From an uncultured Niabella sp. (GTDB lineage Bacteria; Bacteroidota; Bacteroidia; Chitinophagales; Chitinophagaceae), in assembly GCA_934486785.1 (NCBI GenBank), contig CAKSQK010000009.1, positions 16,794 through 80,793 on the forward strand: a stretch of 64,000 nt of DNA, given 5' to 3'. Shown piece after piece: positions 44,305-53,820 of the stretch. Position 1 is the first letter of the stretch, and the number at the start of each line of letters is the position of its first letter. Both the position numbers and the translations under genes were made by a program. The notes under the pieces were generated by a model, which did no database searches, was not told the origin of the DNA, and saw only the letters and a list, made by a program, of their open reading frames with translations.

Positions 44305-45303
44305 TTACTCAACCAGGTAAATGATCTTTGTTTGCTCCAGGCTGTTGCCGGAAAGGTATTGTTCAATTACGGGTTTTTTTACGGTGAGTTTATGGAGCGC
44401 GGTATAATCATTCAAAGACTGGTATGCCTGTTGCTTCACATTTTCTGCCCCGCTAAAAACCACTTCTACAGATCTTGATGCCGGCACTTCGATCATTTCC
44501 TCGGGCGCGGTCAGTTCCGGCTGGTGCCCAACGGGCAAAGGAAAAGCCGCGGCAATTTTACTTTGATACAGCTTTTCATCTGTTTCAAAGATCAGGCAGG
44601 TTTGCAAAGCCGGTGTCTCTTTCAAAACATGCCTGGCCAGGTGATCAAAATGCTGCTGAAAAAATACCGGGAAATCTGCCCACAAAACCGTTTGCCTGAT
44701 GGCCACATATTTTGTATATGGGAAATCAGCCGGCTGAACGTTAAAAGCAGCCGGTTTGGCTAGGGTCGTTTTTTCGATCATCAGCTTCAAAGCTGTTAAA
44801 CCCGCGGCAAAGTCTGCACCCCTTTCTTTTTCAAGGCTGTAAAAGATATTAAAAACGTTCAGCGGCCTTTTTAAGGGCACTTCAAACGTCCATTTTACTT
44901 CTGTTTGATTGCCAACAGGCGATAACAAAAATGTAGAATGCGCTTTTAAAGGCCGGGGCTCTAACAAATACACATCATGGCGGATCAGCTTATCCTGCTG
45001 AAGCTCTGTAAGTGTAATTTCTCCTTTGCCCGAAATGAGCGGGCTGCCTTCCCAACTCACTTTTGCGCCCACGGCGCCATCTTTTCCATCCGTTGTATAT
45101 TTTATAGACGAATCTGCCCTGCCCCACACGCTCCAGTTATTGAAGTGTTGTAAAAACATCATTTGCCGGTACACTTCGCCCGGTTTTTCATTGATGAGTA
45201 TTGATCTTACAACTGTTTGCTTTGACGGCGCTAGCAGGGAAAGCACCAGCGCTGCAATGGCTACAAAAATTAAAAAGACAAAAAGATTTTTGATCAGTTT
45301 CAT
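44305..45303 (-). CDS. membrane-anchored SRPBCC / GyrI-like effector-binding protein
   Basis: 332 residues. One N-terminal membrane segment (about 7-25) precedes an SRPBCC (polyketide cyclase/START-like) domain: 'SILINEKPGEVYRQMMFLQHFNNWSVWG', 'DGAVGAKVSWEGSP'. The C-terminal part (about 200-330) resembles a GyrI-like small-molecule-binding domain. Proteins with this pair are common in Bacteroidota and probably bind hydrophobic ligands; no enzyme function is shown. It lies 41 bases downstream of msrB on the same strand. Confidence 0.78.
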   Translation of the reverse strand: MKLIKNLFVFLIFVAIAALVLSLLAPSKQTVVRSILINEKPGEVYRQMMFLQHFNNWSVWGRADSSIKYTTDGKDGAVGAKVSWEGSPLISGKGEITLTELQQDKLIRHDVYLLEPRPLKAHSTFLLSPVGNQTEVKWTFEVPLKRPLNVFNIFYSLEKERGADFAAGLTALKLMIEKTTLAKPAAFNVQPADFPYTKYVAIRQTVLWADFPVFFQQHFDHLARHVLKETPALQTCLIFETDEKLYQSKIAAAFPLPVGHQPELTAPEEMIEVPASRSVEVVFSGAENVKQQAYQSLNDYTALHKLTVKKPVIEQYLSGNSLEQTKIIYLVE

Positions 45304-45344
45304 AAACAGTTTTTAAGGAGCAATGGCCTACGGGCAACCGGCGC

Positions 45345-45899
45345 TTATTGTTGCTTATACTTTTGCTCCGCCTCTTTTGCTTTTTCAAAATCCAGGATGA
45401 CGCCGTTGATGCAATAACGCAGGCCTGTTGGCGGCGGGCCGTCTTCAAACACGTGGCCCAGGTGGCTTTCACAGCGGCCGCATTGTACTTCTGTACGAAT
45501 CATGCCATGCGAGCGGTCTTCCAGGTAAATAATGCTGTTTTTGCTGATGGGCTGGTAAAAACTGGGCCAGCCGCAGCCGCTGTCAAATTTAGTATCGCTT
45601 TTAAACAGCGGGTTTCCGCAGGCAGCGCAGTAGTAAGTGCCAATATCTTTAGACTTTTCAAACCTGCTTGTCCACGGGCGCTCGGTACCTTTTTGCCGCG
45701 CGATGTGGTACACTTCGGGCGACAGGATCTTGCGCCATTCGTCTTCGCTGATCTTTACTTTAGAAGTGTCTGTTTTAGAATATACGGGGTTGTTTTCTTT
45801 ATTCATTTTTACTGATGTTTTAGGTTGTTTTGTTTGCGAATAGCCGCACTGCTGAAACAGCACGCAAACTGAAAACAATATGAGTGTAAAAAACTTCAT
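45345..45899 (-). CDS. msrB: peptide-methionine (R)-S-oxide reductase, exported
   Basis: 184 residues. The N-terminus is a signal with a possible lipobox (LFQQCGYS), so this is an exported MsrB. The catalytic Cys163 is in '[13 protein letters not shown]'; zinc cysteines are C91/C94 (CAACGNPLF) and C140/C143 ([10 protein letters not shown]). '[13 protein letters not shown]' is the substrate-binding strand. It repairs oxidised methionine, here most likely in the periplasm or on surface proteins. Ser or Gly after Asn in the RYCING motif varies in the family. Confidence 0.95.
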   Translation of the reverse strand: MKFFTLILFSVCVLFQQCGYSQTKQPKTSVKMNKENNPVYSKTDTSKVKISEDEWRKILSPEVYHIARQKGTERPWTSRFEKSKDIGTYYCAACGNPLFKSDTKFDSGCGWPSFYQPISKNSIIYLEDRSHGMIRTEVQCGRCESHLGHVFEDGPPPTGLRYCINGVILDFEKAKEAEQKYKQQ

Positions 45900-45932
45900 T
45901 CTTAGTTACAACAATCAAAACTGCCAATGGTT

Positions 45933-46175
45933 TTATGGCGTGCTGAGCAGCGCATCTATCTTTTGCGCCAGCTTTTCATCTTTTTGTGTTACCACATCTC
46001 CGGCATCGTGTGTGCTCAGCCATATTTCCACTGTATTGTATACATTCTTCCATTCGGGGTGGTGGTTGGCCTTTTCTGCTTCAATCGCCACGCGCGTCAT
46101 AAATGCGAATGCTTCACTAAAATCCTTAAACCTAAATTTCCGGTACAGTTTGTTATCTTTTTGTTCCCACATCAT
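45933..46175 (-). CDS. phhB: pterin-4a-carbinolamine dehydratase
   Basis: 80 residues. '[57 protein letters not shown]' carries the His-His-Pro-Glu-Trp active site of the PCD/DCoH family. It recycles the pterin cofactor of aromatic amino acid hydroxylases; no hydroxylase gene is nearby. It starts on the minus strand and is followed by msrB after about 33 bases. Confidence 0.93.
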   Translation of the reverse strand: MMWEQKDNKLYRKFRFKDFSEAFAFMTRVAIEAEKANHHPEWKNVYNTVEIWLSTHDAGDVVTQKDEKLAQKIDALLSTP

Positions 46176-46287
46176 GATTCATTTTACCGCATAACGTTAC
46201 AAAAATCGTGCGGCAACATTAATAATTTTCTAACGCGCAGGTAACATTGTGGTTATACTAACAAAGGAACTTTGATAAACCTTTTAA

Positions 46288-47130
46288 ATGCAGAAGCGCC
46301 CTGTAGAAATAGCGGTAATATCAGACTTGCACCTGGGCACTTACGCCAGCCGTGCCACTGAATTTGCGGCTTACCTGAAAAGTATTGATCCCCGGCTGTT
46401 GATACTGAACGGAGATATTATTGACGGATGGCAGTTTAGCAAAAGATATTTTCTGCAGGGGCATATAGCAGCCATTAAAGAGATTATGAACCTGCTTGCC
46501 AAAGGCATACGCGTGGTGTACATCACGGGCAACCACGATGAAATGCTGCGCCGCTACAGCGACCTGGAACTTGGCAATTTTTTACTTACAGATAAAATAG
46601 CCATAGAAATCAATGGCAAAAAAACATGGATCTTTCATGGGGATGTATTTGACCATACCACTACAGGCCAGGCTAAACTGTGGGGCAAAATGGGGAGTAA
46701 CGGATATGCAATACTTTTAGGTTTTAACAAATGTATCAACTATGTGCTTAAGCTGTTTGGCAGGGAAAAAGTTTCCCTGTCAAAAAAAATAATGGAGCAG
46801 TTTAACAGGCGCTTTATTAAAATTGATGAATTTGAAACCAAGATAGCTGAGGCCGCTATTGAAAAAAATTTTGACACGGTTATTTGCGGGCACATACACC
46901 AGCCGCAAAAAAGAATATTTAAAAACGAAAAAGGAAGCGTGTGCTACCTGAACAGCGGCGACTGGATGGAACATATGACAGCACTGGAATATGTTGACAA
47001 TGACTGGCGCCTTTATACCTACCATGAAAAAGCAATGAAAGCTGAAAAGCAGGGAAAAAAAGAACCGGTAGTTACTACAGATGAAATATCATTTTACCTG
47101 CATTCTTTAAAAGAAATAGTTGATGATTGA
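46288..47130 (+). CDS. LpxH-like metallophosphoesterase (UDP-2,3-diacylglucosamine diphosphatase family)
   Basis: 280 residues. 'ISDLHLGTYASRATEF', 'LILNGDIIDGW', 'VYITGNHDEMLRR', 'IFHGDVFDHT' and 'VICGHIHQPQ' are the five metal-binding motifs of the calcineurin-like fold in the order used by LpxH/LpxI-type lipid A phosphatases. The protein is longer than Escherichia coli LpxH (240), with a C-terminal charged extension. It probably hydrolyses UDP-2,3-diacylglucosamine or a similar nucleotide-sugar at the inner membrane. A glycosyltransferase follows 25 bases later. Confidence 0.87.
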   Translation: MQKRPVEIAVISDLHLGTYASRATEFAAYLKSIDPRLLILNGDIIDGWQFSKRYFLQGHIAAIKEIMNLLAKGIRVVYITGNHDEMLRRYSDLELGNFLLTDKIAIEINGKKTWIFHGDVFDHTTTGQAKLWGKMGSNGYAILLGFNKCINYVLKLFGREKVSLSKKIMEQFNRRFIKIDEFETKIAEAAIEKNFDTVICGHIHQPQKRIFKNEKGSVCYLNSGDWMEHMTALEYVDNDWRLYTYHEKAMKAEKQGKKEPVVTTDEISFYLHSLKEIVDD

Positions 47131-47155
47131 TGATTGATAATTTAACAGAACAAAA

Positions 47156-48133
47156 ATGAAAATTTTTTATGCCGTTCAGGCAACGGGCAATGGCCATATC
47201 AGCAGGGCAATGGAGTTGTTGCCTCACTTAGCAACCTATGGCGAGGTAGATATTTTTTTAAGCGGCAATAACAGCACGCTGCAACTGAACGCGCCCGTAA
47301 AATACCGCAGCAGGGGCCTTAGCCTGTATTACACCTGCACCGGCCGGCTTGACTACTGGAAAATAGCAACCAGCTTAAACCCCATATCTCTTCAAAAAGA
47401 AATAAAACAACTGCCGGTTGAACAATACGACCTTATTATAAATGATTACGACTACCTAACGGCACGCGCCTGCGCAGCTAAAAAAGTTTGCGCCGTAAGT
47501 TTTGGTCACCAGGCCAGTTTTCAATCAGGCAAAGTGCCGCGGCCACAGCAAAAAAGCAAAATAGGTGAGTGGATGCTGAAAAGTTTTGCCCCCTGCGAGC
47601 GATACATAGGCCTGCATTTTAAAGAATACGACGATTTTATACTTCCCCCAGTTATTAAAAGGGAGATTATAGAAGCCAGCCCTAATGACAACGGGCATAT
47701 TACGGTTTACCTTCCCTCTTACTGCGAACAGCAACTGAAGCAAATTTTTTCTAAAATCAAAACACATCGTTTTGAAATCTTCAGCCGCGAAAGTGCTGTA
47801 GCAAATGAACACGGCAATATAAAATTCATACCTGTAAACAAACAACTTTTTAATAAAAGCCTGATTACCTGCCACGGCATTATTACAGGTGGGGGATTTG
47901 AAACGCCGGCAGAAGCTATTCATCTTGGCAAAAAGATATTGTCTATTCCCATAGGCGGACAATACGAACAGCAGTGCAACGCAGCGGCTTTAAACCAAAT
48001 GGGTATTATGACGCTTAAGGCCATCAGCAGTGATTTTGCAGTGCTATTTGAAAAATGGCTGAACGATTACAAGACCTTACAAATTGACTACAGCAAAACG
48101 GTTGAAAAAAGTATGGAGCGGTTGTTTGGGTAA
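47156..48133 (+). CDS. glycosyltransferase (GT-B fold, GT28-like)
   Basis: 325 residues. 'QATGNGHISRAMELLPHL' at the N-terminus is the 'G-x-G-H-x-x-R' acceptor-binding motif shared with MurG and UDP-sugar transferases. 'GIITGGGFETPAEAIHLGKKILSIPIGGQYEQQCNAAAL' (about 240-278) is the nucleotide-sugar donor motif. It adds a sugar to a lipid or other acceptor. The pairing with an LpxH-like phosphatase suggests a role in outer-membrane glycolipid synthesis, which is inference. Confidence 0.85.
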   Translation: MKIFYAVQATGNGHISRAMELLPHLATYGEVDIFLSGNNSTLQLNAPVKYRSRGLSLYYTCTGRLDYWKIATSLNPISLQKEIKQLPVEQYDLIINDYDYLTARACAAKKVCAVSFGHQASFQSGKVPRPQQKSKIGEWMLKSFAPCERYIGLHFKEYDDFILPPVIKREIIEASPNDNGHITVYLPSYCEQQLKQIFSKIKTHRFEIFSRESAVANEHGNIKFIPVNKQLFNKSLITCHGIITGGGFETPAEAIHLGKKILSIPIGGQYEQQCNAAALNQMGIMTLKAISSDFAVLFEKWLNDYKTLQIDYSKTVEKSMERLFG

Positions 48134-48185
48134 ACCATGATTTTTATCATCTAAGCTATCATTTCATATTAAATCATTATTAAGT

Positions 48186-48210
48186 TTCGTAACTTAGTTA
48201 TGGTTACGAA
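48186..48210. promoter_or_regulatory. inverted repeat just upstream of the transglutaminase-like gene
   Basis: TTCGTAAC (48186-48193) and GTTACGAA (48203-48210) are perfect 8-base arms around a 9-base loop. The second arm ends 2 bases before the ATG at 48213. It could be an operator or an mRNA hairpin that covers the start. No T-run follows, so it is not a terminator. Confidence 0.5.
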
Positions 48211-48212
48211 TA

Positions 48213-49424
48213 ATGAAACGTTTTGCAATTATATGGCTTATTAATTTTTTAATACTTTCTATTCATCCTGCCGCTGGCCAGGACGCCGGGCGAACTATAT
48301 CTTTTAATTTTTACGGAGACGCCCTGTCTTTTGTATTCAACCCTTCGGATTTTGTTGAATTTGACGAATCAGAATTATCAGAAATTACCATCCGGGATTT
48401 TTATACTGCTATCAATCAGAAAAATTATACCCCTTTATTAAAAGCGCTTCATGATTACAGGGAGAAACAAAAACCGGATGACTGGTTGTATTACCAGTTG
48501 GTCAGGAAAACTGCACAACAAATAAGCCCGAAAGCAGACAACTACATTCGCTACACCTTATACAAATGGTTTCTCATGGCACGTTCGGGTTATGATCCTT
48601 TACTCAGTATCCATAAAAACCAGTTACTATTTTATATCCAATGCGATGAAAATGTGTACAACATACCTTACCGTGTGAAGAACGGCAAACCATACGTTTG
48701 CCTCAATTACCACGATTATGGCAGTAATATTGATTTTGAAAAACAAAGGTTTCAGGAAGTAAATGTTGCCATCCCACCGGGTAAACAAACCTTTTCGTAC
48801 AAAATTCATAAGCTGCCAGATTTTGATGCAGCAGATTATGTGAAAAAAGAACTACAGTTCTCAATGAACAACAATGAATACCACTTTCAGATAAAGGTGA
48901 ACCCGCAGGTAAAGACCATTTTTGCCAACTACCCTACTGTAGATTATGAAGATTACTTTAATATGCCTTTAAGTAACGATACCTACGCTTCCCTGATCCC
49001 TTTATTAAAGAAACAGGTGAAAGGCATGAAAACCAAAAACGGCGTGGATTACCTGATGCGTTTTACACGTTATGCATTTGTATTTGAACCGGATACTAAA
49101 CAATTTGGAAACGAAAAAAGGTTAACCCCCGAGCAAACGCTACTATACGAAAGCAGCGATTGCGAAGACAGGGTATTTTTGTTCTATTACCTTGTAAAAG
49201 AAATTTATAACCTGCCCATGATTGTTATGGTCTATCCTGAACATCATGTAACTATTGCCGTGAAATTTGATAAACCTATTGGCACACCCGTGGCTTATAA
49301 CGGACAACTGTATACTGTATGTGAACCTACTCCTCAAAGTAATGCGCTAAAAATGGGCGAGTTATCACCCATATTAAAGAACGAAAGGTACGATGTGGTG
49401 TTTGTGTACCAACCCGGCCCATAA
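48213..49424 (+). CDS. exported transglutaminase-like (papain-like fold) protein
   Basis: 403 residues with a signal peptide (to about residue 22, HPAAGQ). The C-terminal part contains a Cys-His-acid set: 'SSDCEDRVFLFYYL' (Cys317), 'VYPEHHVTIAV' (His344/345) and 'YTVCEPTP' (Glu371). This matches transglutaminase-like proteins, where Cys follows an acidic or Ser residue and heads a helix. The N-terminal 250 residues have no domain I know; 'FVEFDESELSEITIRDFYTAI' starts it. The reaction (peptidase or transferase) is unknown. It is transcribed alone. Confidence 0.75.
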   Translation: MKRFAIIWLINFLILSIHPAAGQDAGRTISFNFYGDALSFVFNPSDFVEFDESELSEITIRDFYTAINQKNYTPLLKALHDYREKQKPDDWLYYQLVRKTAQQISPKADNYIRYTLYKWFLMARSGYDPLLSIHKNQLLFYIQCDENVYNIPYRVKNGKPYVCLNYHDYGSNIDFEKQRFQEVNVAIPPGKQTFSYKIHKLPDFDAADYVKKELQFSMNNNEYHFQIKVNPQVKTIFANYPTVDYEDYFNMPLSNDTYASLIPLLKKQVKGMKTKNGVDYLMRFTRYAFVFEPDTKQFGNEKRLTPEQTLLYESSDCEDRVFLFYYLVKEIYNLPMIVMVYPEHHVTIAVKFDKPIGTPVAYNGQLYTVCEPTPQSNALKMGELSPILKNERYDVVFVYQPGP

Positions 49425-49497
49425 TACACTTTCATTTTTCAAAATTTAACTCAAGCAACTGCGTGATGTTGCGAACGGTTACTACTGGTTTTATAAT

Positions 49498-49526
49498 ACA
49501 GAAGCGCCTCTATGAGACGCTTCTGT
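49498..49526. terminator. hairpin terminator between convergent genes
   Basis: ACAGAAGCG (49498-49506) and CGCTTCTGT (49518-49526) form a 9-bp stem, extended by CTC/GAG past one mismatch. A short T-run follows on the plus strand. It lies between the transglutaminase-like gene and the TonB receptor. Confidence 0.7.
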
Positions 49527-49553
49527 TTCAACTCTATTAAACAATTTTTTATA

Positions 49554-52439
49554 TCAAAACTTATAGTTAAGGCCAAGTCCAAAAGCCCTGCCCAGGCTAT
49601 AGCTCTCATAAAGTTGGTCCTGCGCATTGAAAGAACGGTAAACCTTTTCCATCTTGCTGTCAAGAATATTGGACACTTTAAAATCAGCAGACAAATTTTT
49701 TGTTATCTTTTTAGCGAAGCTGAAGTTAAGGCTGTGGAAAGGGCTTTGATAAATATCTGGGAACAAACCACCGCCAACAATATAAAGTACGGGCCCTTTT
49801 ACATTGTAGAACAAGCCCGCGTCAATTCCGTTATCACGGCTGCTGTAGCTTAAGCCCGCGTTAATTACATAAGGTGCCTGACCCGCCATATCGCGTGTTC
49901 TGTCAATTGTTTCACCTTGCTTCTCATACAATTTTCTGGAGTTGAACTCAACGTCTGTCATTTCAATAGATGATTTGACATAAGTGAAATTACCGTTGAT
50001 GCTGAAATTTTCTAAGGCATCCGATATAAAATCAAAATTCTTTCTGAATTCAACTTCTGCCCCATATAATAAACCAGAGCCTACGTTACGCGGCTGGTAT
50101 TCCGTGCTTGTTTGCTGCTCTGGAATTCTTACCAGTTCGATCGGGTTTTTAAATGTTTTTGCAAATCCACTTACAGAAAATATTTGAGCGGACGGCATAA
50201 AAAGTTCCCATCTCAGATCGAAGTTGTTAATATCAGATTCAATCAGGTTGCCGTCCCAGGCAGGATAAGTAAATAAGCCTCCATTGAATATGCGATTGGA
50301 AATTGGATCCAAAATTTGGGCAAACGACATTTCTTTAAAAGACGGTCTTGCCACTGTTTTGTAATAAGATGTGCGTAAATTTTGATTTGATGTAAGTGCA
50401 TAAATTAAATTTACTGATGGAAAGAATTTTAAAGAGTTAAGCACCCTGGCGTTATCAAGGTTTTTCCCATTTTCTGTGTCCCCGTTGGCATAACGCTGGT
50501 CCCTTCCGGTATGGAATTGAAGATAATTTTCACCCCTAACGCCAAAGATTGCCCTTAGCTTATGGAATAGCGCCATTTCGTTGGAAACATAAGCGCCGGT
50601 ATTTATAATACTTGACTGATATTCATTAGAGTTAGGAACGCTGTTGCCTGACTGGTAATAAACAGAGTTAGGACTATTAGGATATATATTCGCAGAAGTC
50701 AAAACACTGTTTGGATCGTCTGTACTCCAGTTTTGGTCAGTAAAAAATCGCATGTTGTACATTAGTATCTCGTAGTCTCTGTGCTTATAAATATTGCTCA
50801 GCCCGAATTTTAATTTAGCATCTCTTTCCTGGAACCTGTACTTTTTTATGATATCTACTTTTACCGGCAAATTCATCTCCTTTAATGAACGCCAGATACG
50901 TGAAGGAGAACCTCCCGCGCCGGCTGAAAACGTATATTCGCCGCTGTTTGTATAAGTAAACGCAGTCTTCCTTATATCCGGGTCAAAAGAGGTTGAGTAT
51001 GTGGGTGAAATACGCCAATCCACCTCCCAGTCGGGGTTATCAAAAGTATGCACGCCGTTCAAAAGAATATTAGTAAGAGACCGTTGATTATATTCTAAAA
51101 CGTTAGATTTAGCAATGTAACCAGACTGGCCTACAGCTTCGCCATCATTTTGAATATCAAAAATCCCTGCTTTGCTTGTTCCATTTTGAAGGTGCATTGC
51201 GTTCAAACGGTATTTGGAAAAAGTAGTTTTATATGCAAGCCCTGCCATTGCGCCTAACATATTGTTTCTTTCACCCAGTTCGCCATCCTGTATAGTGGCG
51301 TAGCGCATTTCAAATCTTGTAGGATCAATATAGTTCTGGTACTCTCCGTATAACAGGTCTTTGTAATACGTGTAATTCGTTTTATATGACAACGAAAAAA
51401 CATACCCAAGTGTGCGGTTTTTGTTTCCTTTCAACGCTATTTGGTTTCCACCGGAAATGCCAAAATCATAATCAAAAAGGCTGGTAGTTCGGCTGGCACC
51501 TAAAGTTGGGTCAAAACTTTTTACAAAACTCGTCACTTGCTCCGAACTTGCTCCACTAACGGGAGAGGGGATATTTCTTGATCTGGCCCCTTTAGGTAAA
51601 GCCCTTGTTCCGTCATCGAAACCCAGGAAATCTGTTTTCCCTCCTTTATAGCTCAGATAGTTAGAATTAAAGTGCATTGAAGGATTTACAGACATCCCTA
51701 ATGAAATGTCAAATGACTTTCTTGTTGGAAAATCTTTAATCTCAATATTCATAAGCCCCCCAGCAAAATCAGCAGGTAATTCCGGAACAAAGTTTTTACT
51801 CACTAAAATGTTATCAATCAGGTTAGAAGGAAAGATGTCCAGTTGTAAGCTGTTCTTATCGGGGTCTAAACCGGGTATATCCATCCCATTCAAAGTAGTT
51901 TTCGAATAGCGGTCTCCCAGTCCGCGGATATACACATATTTCCCATCTTCTACAGAAACTCCTGTAACCCTCTTTGCTGCCGCTCCCGCGTTCGCATCAC
52001 CGATCAGGCTTATTTTGTCAGCTGAAACTCCATCCATCATAATCGGTGACCGGCGTTTGATGGTTTGTAAAGCAGTTTCAGAAGCTCTCGTTTGCCTGGC
52101 TGTTACAGTTACGCCTTCAATTTGTTTGCTTTCCGGTGTCATTCTCAGGTTTTCCAGCAAGGTCACTTCTCCCGGGGTAACTTTTACATCTGGTAAATGA
52201 ATAGTGGCATAAGAAACAAAAGAAAAAACCATTGAGTAATTGCCGGGGCTTACAGAAATTGAAAAATTCCCGTCCAGATCTGTCAAAGCGGAAGCAGACG
52301 CTTCTGCTACATTTATTGTAACACCTCTTAAAGCCTCACCGGTAACATCGTCTATTACTTTACCTCTTATAATACCGTTTTGGCCAAAAGCAAACGATGA
52401 AGATATGAGTAACAACACCAAAGCAAAATGTTTATACAT
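49554..52439 (-). CDS. TonB-dependent receptor of a probable phosphate-regulated system
   Basis: 961 residues from the ATG at 52439, which gives a clean signal (MYKHFALVLLLISSSFAFGQ). A longer frame reaches 52487 without signal character. A carboxypeptidase-D-like domain (about 22-100) is followed by a plug (about 120-240): 'YVYIRGLGDRYSKTTLNGMDIPGLDP', 'FVPELPADFAGGLMNIEI'. The barrel ends 'GRAFGLGLNYKF' with a C-terminal Phe. No STN domain is present. A beta-helix lipoprotein gene precedes it on the same strand, and the pair lies beside phosphate transport genes. The substrate, maybe a phosphate-bearing molecule, is inferred from context. Confidence 0.92.
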   Translation of the reverse strand: MYKHFALVLLLISSSFAFGQNGIIRGKVIDDVTGEALRGVTINVAEASASALTDLDGNFSISVSPGNYSMVFSFVSYATIHLPDVKVTPGEVTLLENLRMTPESKQIEGVTVTARQTRASETALQTIKRRSPIMMDGVSADKISLIGDANAGAAAKRVTGVSVEDGKYVYIRGLGDRYSKTTLNGMDIPGLDPDKNSLQLDIFPSNLIDNILVSKNFVPELPADFAGGLMNIEIKDFPTRKSFDISLGMSVNPSMHFNSNYLSYKGGKTDFLGFDDGTRALPKGARSRNIPSPVSGASSEQVTSFVKSFDPTLGASRTTSLFDYDFGISGGNQIALKGNKNRTLGYVFSLSYKTNYTYYKDLLYGEYQNYIDPTRFEMRYATIQDGELGERNNMLGAMAGLAYKTTFSKYRLNAMHLQNGTSKAGIFDIQNDGEAVGQSGYIAKSNVLEYNQRSLTNILLNGVHTFDNPDWEVDWRISPTYSTSFDPDIRKTAFTYTNSGEYTFSAGAGGSPSRIWRSLKEMNLPVKVDIIKKYRFQERDAKLKFGLSNIYKHRDYEILMYNMRFFTDQNWSTDDPNSVLTSANIYPNSPNSVYYQSGNSVPNSNEYQSSIINTGAYVSNEMALFHKLRAIFGVRGENYLQFHTGRDQRYANGDTENGKNLDNARVLNSLKFFPSVNLIYALTSNQNLRTSYYKTVARPSFKEMSFAQILDPISNRIFNGGLFTYPAWDGNLIESDINNFDLRWELFMPSAQIFSVSGFAKTFKNPIELVRIPEQQTSTEYQPRNVGSGLLYGAEVEFRKNFDFISDALENFSINGNFTYVKSSIEMTDVEFNSRKLYEKQGETIDRTRDMAGQAPYVINAGLSYSSRDNGIDAGLFYNVKGPVLYIVGGGLFPDIYQSPFHSLNFSFAKKITKNLSADFKVSNILDSKMEKVYRSFNAQDQLYESYSLGRAFGLGLNYKF

Positions 52440-52465
52440 TTTTAGAGAAATTAAATATTTAAAAT

Positions 52466-52494
52466 AACAGGCCTGCATAATATGCAAGCCTGTT
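52466..52494 (-). promoter_or_regulatory. intercistronic hairpin between lipoprotein and receptor genes
   Basis: AACAGGC (52466-52472) and GCCTGTT (52488-52494) plus an inner TGCAT/ATGCA pair form a hairpin with one C-A mismatch. On the minus strand a weak U-rich run follows (TATTTTAAATATTT). It lies in the 105-base gap between the two genes and may act as a partial terminator or mRNA stabiliser, giving unequal expression. Confidence 0.5.
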
Positions 52495-52544
52495 TTACGA
52501 CTATTTGAAGTTCAAAACCATTAAACATTCAACAACCTCAATGC

Positions 52545-53735
52545 TTAAAATTTTCCGGCTTTCGCTGCCCATGTCCAATTTAGCACAGCAGTATTTGCCT
52601 TATTTGTAGATCCTGCTGTTACGCCTGCAGGGATTATACCATTTACATGATCTGCAAGTGTGCTTCCAGCAGGTACGTCTATTAGAATTCCCTCAAATGT
52701 AACACCAGGCGCAGTCACTCTATTTATTTTCTGTCCAACCAGAACGTTCCTAAAATTGATATTTTTAAGTGCAACAATAGAGTTTTGGTCAACATCAATT
52801 AAGTTTTCTACTTTTCTGGCACCATCAGAAGCGAAAACGGTTCCGTTTTGAATAGTGTGCCCTGCTGAGTATGCACCTTCTGGACCATCCAGTTCAAACG
52901 CATGTGCTCCCGCACCATCAGAAGCAATTACAACAAAGTTGTCTAAAGTTCCGCTCCATGACTGGTCTGTATCTATCGCATCATCATTACAATTCCAAAC
53001 CACGGCGTTTTTTACACTTACTGAACCGCCAAACCATTCGATGCCATCATCCTGATTCGCCACAACTTCAATATTTTCGATTACAGTGCCTGAACCAACG
53101 CCTCCTAAAGTCAGACCGTTGATCTCGTTACCTGAACCTATATTAGTGCCGCCGTGACGGATAGAAACGTATTTAATAATACCTGAGTTATCTGAATCGT
53201 CTGTACCACCATACAAACCGTTTTGATCAGATGTGGGAATCCCCTCAATTTGTACGCTTTCGCCAGTAGATGCAGAAATCCTTGCTTTTCCAAGTATCAA
53301 TATTCCTCCCCACAAGCCGTTAACGGTAGGGCTAAGGTTGGGACTTGCAAACCTTCCGGCAGCTATATCCGCAGGAGTGATTTCATCAGCAACGCTAGTA
53401 AAGATGATGGGTGCTGTTGCAGTACCCTGTGCATTTAATTTGCCTCCCCTCGCGATCAACAAAGCTGTTGCGCTTGCACCTTCACCTGCCTGACCCTTAA
53501 TAATTGTACCTGCTTCAATGGTGAGTGTGGCACCACTTAATACGGTAATACGGCCGCCCAATTCATAAACATTGTTTTTAGTCCAGGTTGTGTTGGTATT
53601 AATGTTTGAAGTAACCACAATATTCTTCCCCTGGTTACCACCCCCATCATCAATACCACTGTCTTTATCGCTGCAAGCAGTTAACCAAAGGGTTAAGGGC
53701 AGAACGAATGCCAAAATAATTGTTGAAGTTTTCAT
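52545..53735 (-). CDS. lipoprotein with parallel beta-helix, partner of the TonB receptor
   Basis: 396 residues. The lipobox is 'LWLTACSD' with Cys21. After a Gly-rich linker come repeated short beta segments ending in N or D-G ('LGGRITVLSGATLTIEAGTII', 'LGGVGSGTVIENIEVVANQDDGIEWFGGSVSVKNAVVW'), a right-handed parallel beta-helix. 'NCNDDAIDTDQSWSG' and 'NQDDGIEWFGG' give clustered acidic residues that might bind metal. It is surface-exposed or periplasmic, and upstream of a receptor, opposite to the usual receptor-first order of SusCD pairs. Its promoter region contains the repeated Pho-type array. Confidence 0.82.
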   Translation of the reverse strand: MKTSTIILAFVLPLTLWLTACSDKDSGIDDGGGNQGKNIVVTSNINTNTTWTKNNVYELGGRITVLSGATLTIEAGTIIKGQAGEGASATALLIARGGKLNAQGTATAPIIFTSVADEITPADIAAGRFASPNLSPTVNGLWGGILILGKARISASTGESVQIEGIPTSDQNGLYGGTDDSDNSGIIKYVSIRHGGTNIGSGNEINGLTLGGVGSGTVIENIEVVANQDDGIEWFGGSVSVKNAVVWNCNDDAIDTDQSWSGTLDNFVVIASDGAGAHAFELDGPEGAYSAGHTIQNGTVFASDGARKVENLIDVDQNSIVALKNINFRNVLVGQKINRVTAPGVTFEGILIDVPAGSTLADHVNGIIPAGVTAGSTNKANTAVLNWTWAAKAGKF

Positions 53736-53803
53736 TTTAGATTGTTTATTTTTTAATTTGATAAGACCTTACTTTTGATCCTTTGAGGGACCCATTTAAG
53801 TTG

Positions 53804-53811
53804 CAAAAGTC
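53804..53811 (-). promoter_or_regulatory. -7-like element of the lipoprotein-receptor operon
   Basis: On the minus strand this reads GACTTTTG, one mismatch from TAnnTTTG. Predicted transcription start is near 53797, leaving a leader of about 60 bases before the ATG at 53735. The -33 position falls inside the repeat array at 53821-53880 and lacks TTTG, as expected for an activator-dependent promoter. Confidence 0.4.
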
Positions 53812-53820
53812 GGGTTACTA

